Positions 53,365 through 61,751 of a stretch of DNA of 64,000 bases are shown one piece after another. Numbering within the stretch: position 1 is the first letter of the stretch; every line of letters begins with the position of its first letter. The DNA comes from Streptomyces sp. A3M-1-3. GTDB lineage: Bacteria > Actinomycetota > Actinomycetes > Streptomycetales > Streptomycetaceae. The stretch lies in the NCBI RefSeq assembly GCF_024213665.1, contig NZ_JANAVP010000005.1, positions 1 to 64,000 on the forward strand, given 5' to 3'. Below the pieces are notes generated by a model. The model made no database searches. It was not told where the DNA came from and worked only from the letters and a program-made list of their open reading frames with translations. Both the position numbers and the translations under genes were made by a program.

Positions 53365-53586
53365 TCACGCCGCTGATCGCCCCTGCCCCGGATCGTTCCG
53401 CGCATCGTGGGTGAGGTCGATCTTCCCGCTGTCGATCGCGTCGAAGAACTCCTGCCTGCGCAGCCGCTTCGCCGCGTCCACCACAGCGGCCTTGAGCGTC
53501 TCCTCGTCGGACTCCGTGCCCAGCGCCGCGCGGGCGTCGGCAAGGAACTCCTCGTCAATGTCGATCTCTACAGCGATGCGGGCCAT
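53365..53586 (-). CDS. vapB: VapB-type antitoxin
   Basis: 73 residues. RIAVEIDIDEEFLADARAAL is the type II VapB/DUF2191 N-terminus for DNA binding, ending in a toxin-binding tail. It is intact while the toxin is broken. Confidence 0.8.
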   Translation of the reverse strand: MARIAVEIDIDEEFLADARAALGTESDEETLKAAVVDAAKRLRRQEFFDAIDSGKIDLTHDARNDPGQGRSAA

Positions 53587-53671
53587 GTCCGGCCCCCTTT
53601 GCAGACAAGGGCTCACCGAACCTCCTCCACCATAGGTCGTTGTGATCTGGGCTACAGGTCCTCGTGGCCGC

Positions 53672-54547
53672 TCAGGCGCGCTTCCTCGGCGGTAGGCCGG
53701 CCGCGGCACGCACGGCGTCTGCCCGCTGCGCCACGTCCTGCGCGGCGGGCACGGCTCGGAAGGTGGCCGGCAGCGCCTCCTCGCGGCGGCAGTCGTCGCA
53801 CAGACCGTTGGTGAGCTTGGTGACGTTCTCGGACGCGTCGCATCCGACGCACAGCATGATCCGCTGCAGCACGGTCTCCGGTCCGGGGATGTTCTTGGGC
53901 GGCATCTTGTCCTCCAGTCGTCTACGGGCGATTCCCGCCGCGCTGTGGACCTGCGCGGGCAGCCCCGCCGTCAGCGCGCCGATCAGCTGCGGTGCGTCGG
54001 CGTCGCGCTCCAGCCACGCCTCGGCCAGGGGTTCCAGCCGCGCGCAGTCGGCGGCCGAGAGGGTCATGCGTGGCTCGGTACGGCCGAGCGCGGCGAGCGT
54101 CCGGTACGCGGTCGAGCGGGCGGGGGCGGGCTCAGCACCGGTCGCGGGCGCCTGGGCGCGCTCTCCCCGCCGGAACGCCTGCCACCACTCCTCGTCCCGC
54201 GCGGTGCGCGAGAAGTACGTACGCGTCACCCAGCGCGAACCGTCGTCCCGCACCACCTGCTCCCGGATCCGGCGCAGGTGACCGGCGTCGGTGAGCGCCT
54301 TGAGGGCGGTACGGCAGGCGGCCTGACCGACGTCCGGGATGTGCTTGGCGAGCGTCTTGTGGTCGATGGCCGCGCCGTCGGGCAGCCGGTCGATGAACGC
54401 GGCGAGCGACGCCTCACGCTTGGGCAGATGTACGAAATCGTCCTTGCCCCGCGGCAGTTCGTCGGGCGCGGAGCGCTTCCCGAACCCCGGATTGGCCATG
54501 GGGTGTGCGGGCGCGGGCGGGGCAGCACTAAAGTTGGCAACAGCCAT
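53672..54547 (-). CDS. Winged-helix DNA-binding protein with zinc motif
   Basis: 291 residues. A winged HTH occupies about 40-120 (LAAFIDRLPDGAAIDHKTLA, HIPDVGQAACRTALKALTDA, WVTRTYFSR). A C-terminal CxxC...CxxC pair (MLCVGCDASENV, NGLCDDCRRE) probably binds zinc. Such genes occur next to XRE/DUF397 pairs in Streptomyces. Function unknown. A GC-rich 230-base gap upstream has no gene that I can support. Confidence 0.7.
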   Translation of the reverse strand: MAVANFSAAPPAPAHPMANPGFGKRSAPDELPRGKDDFVHLPKREASLAAFIDRLPDGAAIDHKTLAKHIPDVGQAACRTALKALTDAGHLRRIREQVVRDDGSRWVTRTYFSRTARDEEWWQAFRRGERAQAPATGAEPAPARSTAYRTLAALGRTEPRMTLSAADCARLEPLAEAWLERDADAPQLIGALTAGLPAQVHSAAGIARRRLEDKMPPKNIPGPETVLQRIMLCVGCDASENVTKLTNGLCDDCRREEALPATFRAVPAAQDVAQRADAVRAAAGLPPRKRA

Positions 54548-54776
54548 GGATCGAACCTCGTTCTTCGATCTCGTAGGTCAGACCCCGGTTGGTGTTACAG
54601 CACCGGCCGGGGTTGTTTCTTGTCGCGAACGCTAGAGGGTCGCGACTGTGCGTCGCAAGCCGATCACGAAAAGTCATCTGCTCGCTCATGCGCGCGAGTT
54701 GGGAGGGTGGGTGGGTTGAGCCACCCAGCCATTCCTCAGAAAGAGAGCTCGGCTCTCGGAGCCCGAAGCTCGGGGC

Positions 54777-55019
54777 TCAGTTCCCTGCCGCGTACGCGAC
54801 GAATGCCGCCCAGGAGGCGGCGGGCAGGGTCAGTTCGGGGCTCGCGGTGAGCTTCGAGTCCCGGACGTGGACGGCGGCGGGGCAGGCTGCGACCTCGACG
54901 CAGTTGCTGCCCTCGGAGTCGCTGTACGTGGACTTCTGCCAGTCGAGGGCGACTTCGACGCAGGCGCCGCCCTCGCCGTCGCTGTAACTCGACTTGTACC
55001 AACTCAGGTCCTCGCTCAT
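54777..55019 (-). CDS. DUF397 protein
   Basis: 80 residues with two tandem copies of the DUF397 motif: SWYKSSYSDGEGGACVEVA and WQKSTYSDSEGSNCVEVA, where most members have one. Its start overlaps the XRE gene stop by ATGA. DUF397 proteins pair with XRE/DUF5753 regulators in Streptomyces and modulate development. Confidence 0.92.
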   Translation of the reverse strand: MSEDLSWYKSSYSDGEGGACVEVALDWQKSTYSDSEGSNCVEVAACPAAVHVRDSKLTASPELTLPAASWAAFVAYAAGN

Positions 55020-55822
55020 AGCTCTTTCACCATCCGCTCGACGAAGCGGGCCGACTCAGCAGGACTGAGGGCCTCCATGCGGATCATGCTAAGCCGCTCC
55101 GTGTACGCGTTGACCACCTCCGGGTCCGGGGTCAGCTCACTGACCGACTGCCCCTCCGAGAACGCAAGGCGCTCGCGATCCTTGGTTTCCAGCACGACCA
55201 TCGGCCCCATGAGGGCGGCCGTCATCGCTCGGTCGAAGGGCAGCACTTGCAGCGCCACATTGCGCCGCTGCCCCATCTCCAGAAGGCTGGTGAGCTGCTG
55301 CTCGTCCACGTGGGGGCCGCGCAGCGAAGCCTCGTACAGGACGAAGCTGAACGCCACCGGCGGCTTGCGCGTGAAGAGATCCTGGCGCTCCAGCCGCGCC
55401 CCAACCCGCTCCTCGACCGTTTCGTCGTCCAGCAGCGGCCTGAAGTCCTCGATCAGTGCCCTGGCGTACACCTCGGTCTGCAACAGCCCTGGCACGAGCG
55501 CAACTTCGTACCACCACAGGCTGACGGCCTCGCGCTCCCGCAGCATGAAGTCATGAGCCCGCGCCGGAAACTTCTCCCGCTGAACGTAATCCTTGGCAGC
55601 GCTCAGCAGCCCGTCCGCGCAGCACAACGCGTCCGCCACGTCCAGAACTCGAGGCGTCGGCATCCGTACGCCCTGCTCCATGGACTTGATCGTGTCTGGC
55701 GAGTAGTTGGAGGCCGCCCCTAACTCCTCCCGAGTCACATTCGCCTTCGTGCGCCAGCGCTTGAGCTGGTTGCCGCTGTACCGCCAGGTACCGGGCGACT
55801 GGGAGTTGTACTGGACTGACAC
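55016..55822 (-). CDS. XRE-family regulator with DUF5753 domain
   Basis: 268 residues from GTG (VQYNSQSPGTWRYSG). HTH ANVTREELGAASNYSPDTI, then DUF5753 (WWYEVALVPGLLQTEVYARA, LRGPHVDEQQLTSLLEM). Coupled to the DUF397 gene. The open frame reaches 55960, but that part is non-homologous. Confidence 0.93.
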   Translation of the reverse strand: MSVQYNSQSPGTWRYSGNQLKRWRTKANVTREELGAASNYSPDTIKSMEQGVRMPTPRVLDVADALCCADGLLSAAKDYVQREKFPARAHDFMLREREAVSLWWYEVALVPGLLQTEVYARALIEDFRPLLDDETVEERVGARLERQDLFTRKPPVAFSFVLYEASLRGPHVDEQQLTSLLEMGQRRNVALQVLPFDRAMTAALMGPMVVLETKDRERLAFSEGQSVSELTPDPEVVNAYTERLSMIRMEALSPAESARFVERMVKEL

Positions 55823-55900
55823 AGCGCCCACCTCCGACCGATACACCACAGCGTGTATCACCTCAGTCGCTACCGAGCGTAGCTTGCCGAGCGCCAATGT

Positions 55901-56320
55901 GTGACTATGCCGAACGCAATCCGCCCCGACTGGGTACCTCTGACTGGGCACCAGCTCCACCGCTCCGGCGTGTACTTCGACGCCGTACGCATCCCGGGCA
56001 TCCGCGGTGAAGACGTCGCCGCGCAGCTCATCGCCGCGGCCGAGGACGGCGCCGCAGGGCCCGTCGTCTGTGAGGCGTCGGGCTTCCGGTGGATGTACTT
56101 CCTGCTGCGACCCGGCACGGCCGGCACGTACGCGTGGCCGCTCGGCGTCCAGCGCTTCGGCGGCACCGGGACCCGCACGGTCTCATACATCGGCATCCCC
56201 GCCCTGGAGGGGAACACCTGGCCCCTGCGCTGGTACTCCCAGCCGACACCCGCAGCGCCCTTCGTGGCAGCGGGACCGTTGGTCGAAGCGGTCGGCGCCG
56301 TCAGCCGTGGCGTGCGCTGA
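55901..56320 (+). CDS. Conserved hypothetical protein
   Basis: 139 residues, no membrane segment; WVPLTGHQLHRSGVYFDAV opens it and PAALEGN-like NTWPLRWYSQ closes it. Related proteins are usual next to XRE/DUF397 pairs in Streptomyces. It is divergent from the XRE gene and overlaps the lipoprotein gene by 20 bases at its 3' end. Function unknown. Confidence 0.65.
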   Translation: MTMPNAIRPDWVPLTGHQLHRSGVYFDAVRIPGIRGEDVAAQLIAAAEDGAAGPVVCEASGFRWMYFLLRPGTAGTYAWPLGVQRFGGTGTRTVSYIGIPALEGNTWPLRWYSQPTPAAPFVAAGPLVEAVGAVSRGVR

Positions 56321-57065
56321 CCGGCAGCGAGGAGCGCGCGGGGCCGCCCTGCTCGTAGCTCGCGTTCTGCGGAGCGCCGGTGTCGATCAGGCGGATCATG
56401 AGGGGCGTGAAGCCGACCGGGCCGGTGGCGCCGGCGCGGATGCGGTAGCGCTCGGTACGGGCCGCGTCGCGGGCGAGAGGTGTCCCGCCGGTGAAGAGCC
56501 AGTGCGGCTGTACGTCGTTGGCGACCCGCAGCTCGACCGTGCGCCAGGCGCCGGTTGCCGGGTCGCGACGCTCCAGTACGAAGCCGTTCTGCGGCGGGGC
56601 GGGGCCGTCCGACACGCCCTCCACCATGATCTCCATCTGGAAGACGACGAGCACCTGTCCGTACACGCGGATGTTGCCGTTGCGGACGGTAACGGTGAAC
56701 TCCCGGGCGGCGCCGCCTCGTACGACGTTCAGCGCGCCACCGGCAGTGGACGCGGACATCGATACGACCGTCGGCTTCGCCGGACGAGGAGCCGGTGCGG
56801 CGGTGGTCCGCGCGGGGGTGGCCGAGGACGGGGAGGCGGACGCCGATGCCGTCGTCGACGGCGAGGCGGAGACCGAGGCCGAGGCCGAGACGGACGGTGA
56901 CGCCGAGGTGGAAGCACTCGGCGAAGGGGATGCGGATGCCTCCGCCGCCGTCCGTACCTCGTCCGGCGAGCAGCCGGCCACCAGCAGCCCGGCTGTCACC
57001 GCCGCAAGCCCCGCCACCGTACGTATCCGGCCACCCCCATGCCCACGCCCGCGTCCACGTCTCAC
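56301..57065 (-). CDS. Secreted lipoprotein, Ser/Ala-rich
   Basis: 254 residues from the GTG at 57065. Lipoprotein signal TVAGLAAVTAGLLVAGC with the lipobox Cys near residue 32. A low-complexity Ser/Ala/Pro spacer then leads to a beta-rich domain (REFTVTVRNGNIRVYGQVLV, LFTGGTPLARDA). Probably tethered to the outer face of the membrane. Ligand unknown. Confidence 0.75.
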   Translation of the reverse strand: MRRGRGRGHGGGRIRTVAGLAAVTAGLLVAGCSPDEVRTAAEASASPSPSASTSASPSVSASASVSASPSTTASASASPSSATPARTTAAPAPRPAKPTVVSMSASTAGGALNVVRGGAAREFTVTVRNGNIRVYGQVLVVFQMEIMVEGVSDGPAPPQNGFVLERRDPATGAWRTVELRVANDVQPHWLFTGGTPLARDAARTERYRIRAGATGPVGFTPLMIRLIDTGAPQNASYEQGGPARSSLPVSARHG

Positions 57066-57204
57066 TGTTTCTGTTCCCCCGGCGGTCGGCTCCTTTAGCG
57101 GCGCGTCAAGGTAGCAGCGCGCCGAACACGGCGCGGACACGCGGAAGCAACGCTTCCGCTACGGCTCGCTACGGCCGGGCGGACCCACGGGTGCCCACAG
57201 GCTC

Positions 57205-57864
57205 CTACGGTGCCCGACGGATGCCCAGCGGGCCCGCGATCTCGTCCGCCATCACCCGGCCCGCCTGCTCGGCCAGGTCGTCCTCGCCGAGGTCCTCGTC
57301 CGTGTCCAGGCCGTCCAGCGCCTGGAGCGGCTGGTCCAGGCGTACGTGCGCGACCAGGGCCTGCAACGCCCGCAGGCAGGCCGATGCGGTCGAGCCCCAG
57401 TTGGAGAAGTACGAGAACTGCCACCACCACAGAGCCTCGGTGGTGCGGCCCGCCCGGTAATGGGCCAGGCCGTGGCGCAGATCGGTGACGACGTCGGCGA
57501 GGTCGTCGGAGATCCGGCAGGCGACGGGCGCCTTGCGCGGCTCGTACGGGTCGAAGACCTCGGAGTACACGTCGACCGGTTCGAGGATCAGCGCGAAGCG
57601 CTCGCGCAGCTCGTCGACGTCCGGCTCCGGGCCGAGGTCCGGCTCGTACCGCTCGTCCGGAACGATGTCCTCGTGCGCGCCGAGCCGCCCGCCGGCGAGC
57701 AGGAGCTGGGACACCTCGAGGAGCAGGAACGGGACCGCGCTGTCCGGCTCGTCGCCCTTGGCCACTTCCGTGACGGCGACGATGAAGGACTCGATCTGGT
57801 CGGCGATCTGGACCGCGAAACTGTCGGGGTCCTGCGACACGGCGTGCAAGTTTGCGTCAGACAT
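57205..57864 (-). CDS. DUF5063 protein
   Basis: 219 residues from the ATG at 57864. Acidic, helical, with FAVQIADQIESFIVAVTEVA and DLRHGLAHYRAGRTTEALWW. The ATG lies inside a diverged copy of the recR 3' tail (ATGTCTGA), which is probably the original recR-DUF5063 overlap. Function unknown, but it follows recR in Streptomyces. Confidence 0.85.
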   Translation of the reverse strand: MSDANLHAVSQDPDSFAVQIADQIESFIVAVTEVAKGDEPDSAVPFLLLEVSQLLLAGGRLGAHEDIVPDERYEPDLGPEPDVDELRERFALILEPVDVYSEVFDPYEPRKAPVACRISDDLADVVTDLRHGLAHYRAGRTTEALWWWQFSYFSNWGSTASACLRALQALVAHVRLDQPLQALDGLDTDEDLGEDDLAEQAGRVMADEIAGPLGIRRAP

Positions 57865-57913
57865 CGAGAAGTCGTCTCCCCTCGAAGGCACGCCCGAGCG
57901 TGACCTCATCCGC
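57857..57913 (-). repeat. Diverged copy of the recR 3' tail
   Basis: 57 bases encode the same last 18 residues and stop as recR ([17 protein letters not shown]), which end at 58005-58061. The two copies differ at eight positions, all third codon positions, with no amino-acid change. The 91 bases between them (57914-58004) carry a GCCGGAC-TCC-GTCCGGC hairpin and no gene. The pattern recalls a small insertion at the 3' end of recR that restored the tail. Confidence 0.85.
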
Positions 57914-58004
57914 GGCACCTCTTTCTGCGCCCCTCGCGCCGCTACGCGGGCTTCGGGCCGCTGTGCCGGACTCCGTCCGGCGGGTGCACTGGGTGGTGGC
58001 AGTT

Positions 58005-58604
58005 TCAGACATCCAGGAGCCGCCTTCCCTCGAAGGCGCGGCCCAGCGTGACCTCATCCGCGTATTCAAGGTCGCCGCCCACGGGCAGGCCGCTGGCGAG
58101 GCGGGTGACCTTCAGGCCCATAGGTTTGATCATGCGGGCGAGGTACGTGGCCGTGGCCTCGCCCTCCAGGTTCGGGTCGGTGGCCAGGATCAGTTCGGTC
58201 ACCGTGCCGTCCGCCAGCCGGGCCAGCAGCTCGCGGATGCGCAGGTCGTCCGGGCCGACGCCTTCGATGGGGCTGATCGCGCCGCCGAGCACGTGGTACG
58301 TCCCGCGGAACTCGCGGGTGCGCTCGACCGCGACGACGTCCTTGGGCTCCTCGACCACGCAGATGACCGCGGGATCGCGCCGCGGGTCCGCACAGATACG
58401 GCACTGCTCGGCCTGCGCGACGTTCCCGCAGACCGCGCAGAAGCGGACCTTGTCCTTGACCTCCAGCAGGGCGTGCGCGAGGCGGCGCACGTCCGTCGGC
58501 TCGGCCTGGAGGATGTGGAAGGCGATCCGCTGCGCGCTCTTGGGACCGACGCCGGGCAGCCTGCCCAACTCGTCGATGAGGTCCTGGACCACGCCTTCGT
58601 ACAA
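58005..58604 (-). CDS. recR: Recombination protein RecR
   Basis: 199 residues. HhH motif [17 protein letters not shown], the C4 zinc finger [20 protein letters not shown], and a Toprim domain ([25 protein letters not shown]). Works with RecF/RecO to load RecA at gaps. Upstream of DUF5063 and downstream of ybaB on the same strand. Confidence 0.96.
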   Translation of the reverse strand: MYEGVVQDLIDELGRLPGVGPKSAQRIAFHILQAEPTDVRRLAHALLEVKDKVRFCAVCGNVAQAEQCRICADPRRDPAVICVVEEPKDVVAVERTREFRGTYHVLGGAISPIEGVGPDDLRIRELLARLADGTVTELILATDPNLEGEATATYLARMIKPMGLKVTRLASGLPVGGDLEYADEVTLGRAFEGRRLLDV

Positions 58605-58669
58605 CGGAACGCCTCTCTCGTATTGCTTTGGTTCGTACGGTAGTTGCCGGGGGCGGCCCGCAGAAGACC

Positions 58670-59005
58670 CTAGAAGGGCAGGCCCGGCATGCCGCCCAGT
58701 CCCTGCGTCAGCGGGCCGAGCTTGTCCTGCTGGAGCTGCTGCGCGTTCTCGCTCGCGGCCTGGACCGCGGCGACGACCAGGTCGGCCAGGGTCTCAGTAT
58801 CTTCGGGGTCGACCGCCTTCGGGTCGATCACCAGGGCCCGCAGCTCGCCGGAGCCGGTGACGGTGGCCTTGACCAGGCCGCCGCCCGCCTGGCCCTCGAC
58901 CTCGGCCTGGGCCAGCTCTTCCTGTGCCGCGGCGAGGTCCTGCTGCATCTTCTGGGCCTGCTGGAGCAGCTGCTGCATATTGGGCTGGCCACCACCGGGA
59001 ATCAC
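58670..59005 (-). CDS. ybaB: YbaB/EbfC nucleoid-associated protein
   Basis: 111 residues, [20 protein letters not shown] helix and [20 protein letters not shown], ending in [10 protein letters not shown] small dimeric DNA-binding protein that is almost always beside recR. Confidence 0.93.
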   Translation of the reverse strand: MIPGGGQPNMQQLLQQAQKMQQDLAAAQEELAQAEVEGQAGGGLVKATVTGSGELRALVIDPKAVDPEDTETLADLVVAAVQAASENAQQLQQDKLGPLTQGLGGMPGLPF

Positions 59006-59284
59006 GGGTCACTCCGAGGCTGTTCGAACGACATCTGACTGTCTGGCTGATGTGTGTTTCGGTTAAACCGAGCCTACGTGTTCACCGAGCACCGCGCCCT
59101 ACACCGTAAGGACCGACTCTTTCGAGTGAGAGGCCGTGCACTCCTCTACCTGATCAAGACCTACTTGTGGGCGGAAATACCGGGATTTCCAGCCCACGGC
59201 CCACCATTCGGCGGTAGGAAGGGCATGCGCACCAGTACACACACGCGCACCACCACACGTCAGCGCAGGCAGAGGGAGTGCCGG

Positions 59285-60034
59285 GTGAGCCAGCCGGACA
59301 TGCAGCCCGAGGGGCCACCACGGGAACCCCGGGAGCCACGGGAGGAAGGCGCGCCGAAGGCGTCCGATCTGACCGGCCGGCGGTTCCCCCTGGGGGACTG
59401 GGGCGAGCCCGCGGAACGCCTCGACGAGCTGTACCGCTGGGTGGAGGGGGACGCCCTGCGGACCGCCGACTGGTATCTGACGGACCGCGCCTGGAAGCGG
59501 CGCGGTGCGCGCTCGCTGCGGATGGGCACGGCGGTCGGCGCGATCGCCGGGGCGGCGCTGCCGCTTCTCGATCTGACCGGCACGCTGGACGGGGCGTCGG
59601 GCTTCGGCTACCTGTCGCTGCTGCTCGGGGCGGCCTGTATGGCCTGCGACCGGTTCTTCGGGCTGACCTCGGGGTGGATAAGGGACGTGGCCACCGCGCA
59701 GGCGGTGCACCGGCGGTTGCAGGCGTTGCAGTTCGACTGGGCCTCGGAGAGTGTGCGGGAAGTGCTCGGCCCGACCGAAGGCACCGCGAGCGAGGCCGCC
59801 GAGCGCTGCCTGACGGTGCTGCGGCGCTTCTCGGAGGACATCACCGAGCTCGTACGTTCCGAGACGGCCGACTGGATGGTGGAGTTCCGGGCGGGGCCCG
59901 CGCCGCTGGTCATGCAGTCGCTGAGTACGGGCGGGCCCCGTACGGAAGCCGGAGCGCACCCCGGCCGCTTCCCGCTGCCGCCGGGGACGCGGCCCAGCAT
60001 GCCGCGGCAGCGTCCCCCGGAGCCACCGCGGTGA
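59285..60034 (+). CDS. SLATT-domain-like membrane protein
   Basis: 249 residues from GTG (SQPDMQPEGPPREPREPREE). Two short hydrophobic segments (VGAIAGAALPLLDLTGTL, LSLLLGAACMACDRFFGLT) sit in a helical domain with charged flanks, the SLATT arrangement. SLATT proteins are predicted effectors in second-messenger systems, but this copy is in a conserved locus. The first 40 residues and last 30 are disordered. Confidence 0.65.
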   Translation: MSQPDMQPEGPPREPREPREEGAPKASDLTGRRFPLGDWGEPAERLDELYRWVEGDALRTADWYLTDRAWKRRGARSLRMGTAVGAIAGAALPLLDLTGTLDGASGFGYLSLLLGAACMACDRFFGLTSGWIRDVATAQAVHRRLQALQFDWASESVREVLGPTEGTASEAAERCLTVLRRFSEDITELVRSETADWMVEFRAGPAPLVMQSLSTGGPRTEAGAHPGRFPLPPGTRPSMPRQRPPEPPR

Positions 60035-60071
60035 GTGCCGCGCCGCGCGGGCGTATCAGCGCGCGGTCGTA

Positions 60072-60722
60072 TCAGCTGAAGATGATCATCGAGCCCTGAC
60101 CGAGGCTGCGGGTCGCCGCCGCGTGCAGGCCCAGCCAGACGTGACGCTCACGTCCGAAGGGGCTGTCGTCGTACGGAATGGGCCCAGCCGGTTCCTCGAG
60201 CGAGGTGGGACGCTGCGGGGGCGCGGGGGCGGCCGGCGGGTTGGCAGGGTCTATACCGATGGCGGGGCCGACGAATTCCAGCTCGCGCAGCAGGCCCTGG
60301 GTGGACCCCAGGGGGCCGCCGCCGGCCAGCAGCTCCTCGTTGCCGAGCGGGGAGCCGAAGTCGACGGGGACGTACGCGCCGGCGTGGTCGTAGTGCCAGA
60401 CCAGGTGCGACTGCTGGGCCGTCGCCTCGAACATCTCCAGCAGCTGCTCGTAGTCCCCGCCCAGCTCATCGACGGGCGTCACGGCGAGCCCGCAGATCTG
60501 CAGCAGGTACGCGCGGCGCAGGAAGTGCAGCGCGTCGTAGTCGAAGCCGGCGACCGGGGCGACATCGCCCGAGAGGCCCGGCATGTAGGCGAAGACGGGA
60601 ACGGACGGCAGCCCGGCCTCGCCGAGTGCCTTGTCGTACGCGGCGATCTCTTCGGCGAAGGGATTGTCGGGGCTGTGGCACAGCACGTCGACGAGGGGGA
60701 CCAGCCACAGGTCACAGGCCAC
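60072..60722 (-). CDS. Conserved hypothetical protein
   Basis: 216 residues, soluble: WLVPLVDVLCHSPDNPFAEE opens it, LLEMFEATAQQSHLVWHYDH lies mid-way, and a Pro-rich linker is near 165. No known domain. Conserved at this place beside recR/ybaB in Streptomyces by my recollection. Ends with GQGSMIIFS. Confidence 0.6.
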   Translation of the reverse strand: MACDLWLVPLVDVLCHSPDNPFAEEIAAYDKALGEAGLPSVPVFAYMPGLSGDVAPVAGFDYDALHFLRRAYLLQICGLAVTPVDELGGDYEQLLEMFEATAQQSHLVWHYDHAGAYVPVDFGSPLGNEELLAGGGPLGSTQGLLRELEFVGPAIGIDPANPPAAPAPPQRPTSLEEPAGPIPYDDSPFGRERHVWLGLHAAATRSLGQGSMIIFS

Positions 60723-60954
60723 GCGGACTCTCTTTCGTTCGCAGCGTGCAATGGTCGGGACAGCGTAGTGCTCCGCACACGCTGCGCGAAGAGGGCATCA
60801 GGCGCCCGTTCGGCCACGGGCCTTCGTACCGCTACGGAGCCGTCGGGCCATGGCCGCCCCGTGGCGTCGATGGCTTGGTGTCGGGCACCCTGGCCGGCCG
60901 CACCCGTAGTAGGCAGATACGACGGCGGTCAGGGCGGTGCTCACGGGCGGGTGC

Positions 60955-61635
60955 TCACGGGCGGGCCCGCTCCAGCCTCGCGGCCCACGCCAGCGCGTGA
61001 TCGTTGTACGCCTGTACGACCTGGCGCACGCCCTCCCCGTCGCCCCGGGTCACCGCGTCCACCAGCTCGCCGTGACCGCTCCACAGCACCTCGTCGAGCC
61101 CGCCGTGGCGGCGCAGGTACGGGACGGCGAACACCCAGCACTGGACCCGCATACGGTGCAGGAACTCCGAGATGTAGACGTTCCCGGCGAGCGCGCCCAG
61201 CTCACGCCAGAAGCGCAGGTCATAGCCGACGAGAATGTCCAGGTCACCGCACCGGGCGGCCCGTCCGGCCTCCTCGGCCCGCCGCCGTACGGACACCAGC
61301 GCCGCGCTGCGCCCGGCGTCCGAGCCGTGCTCGGCGATCCGCAGGAAGATGCCGTCGACGATCAGCGCCCGGGCCTCGACCATGCCGCGGTAGTCGTCGA
61401 CGGAGAACTCGTGGACCCGGAAGCCGCGGTGCTGGTCGGAGTCGAGCAACCCCTGCGCGGACAGATCGACGAGCGCCTCGCGCACGGGGGTCGCGGACAC
61501 CCCGTACTGCTCGGCGATCTGCTTCACCGTGAACTCCTGCCCAGGCCGCAGCCGCCCCGCGAGCACTTCGTCGCGCAGCGCGTCCGCTATCTGCTGCCGC
61601 AGGGTGTTGCGGGTGACAGCTCCGCTGCCGGCCAT
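60955..61635 (-). CDS. GntR/FadR-family transcriptional regulator
   Basis: 226 residues from the ATG at 61635; the open frame runs on to 61896 through a repeat and is not coding. N-terminal winged HTH (LRDEVLAGRLRPGQEFTVKQ, GVSATPVREALVDLSAQGLL) and a helical FCD effector domain (FWRELGALAGNVYISEFLHR, SGHGELVDAVTRGD). It probably controls the aminotransferase gene beside it, sensing an organic acid or amino acid. Confidence 0.9.
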   Translation of the reverse strand: MAGSGAVTRNTLRQQIADALRDEVLAGRLRPGQEFTVKQIAEQYGVSATPVREALVDLSAQGLLDSDQHRGFRVHEFSVDDYRGMVEARALIVDGIFLRIAEHGSDAGRSAALVSVRRRAEEAGRAARCGDLDILVGYDLRFWRELGALAGNVYISEFLHRMRVQCWVFAVPYLRRHGGLDEVLWSGHGELVDAVTRGDGEGVRQVVQAYNDHALAWAARLERARP

Positions 61636-61700
61636 GGGGTCCGTCTCCTTCGTGGGCTTGGGACACCTTAGGCCAGGCAGCGGAATCGGTCTGTGACGCG

Positions 61701-61750
61701 ATGCGCAGGGGTGCGCAGGGGTGCGCAGGGGTGCGCAGGGGTGCGCAGGG
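61701..61750 (+). repeat. Five 10-bp tandem repeats upstream of the GntR regulator
   Basis: ATGCGCAGGG followed by four exact GTGCGCAGGG units, directly before the aminotransferase stop at 61752. It occupies the space between the regulator's start and that stop. Could be regulator-binding sites or simple slippage. Confidence 0.85.
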
Positions 61751-61751
61751 G

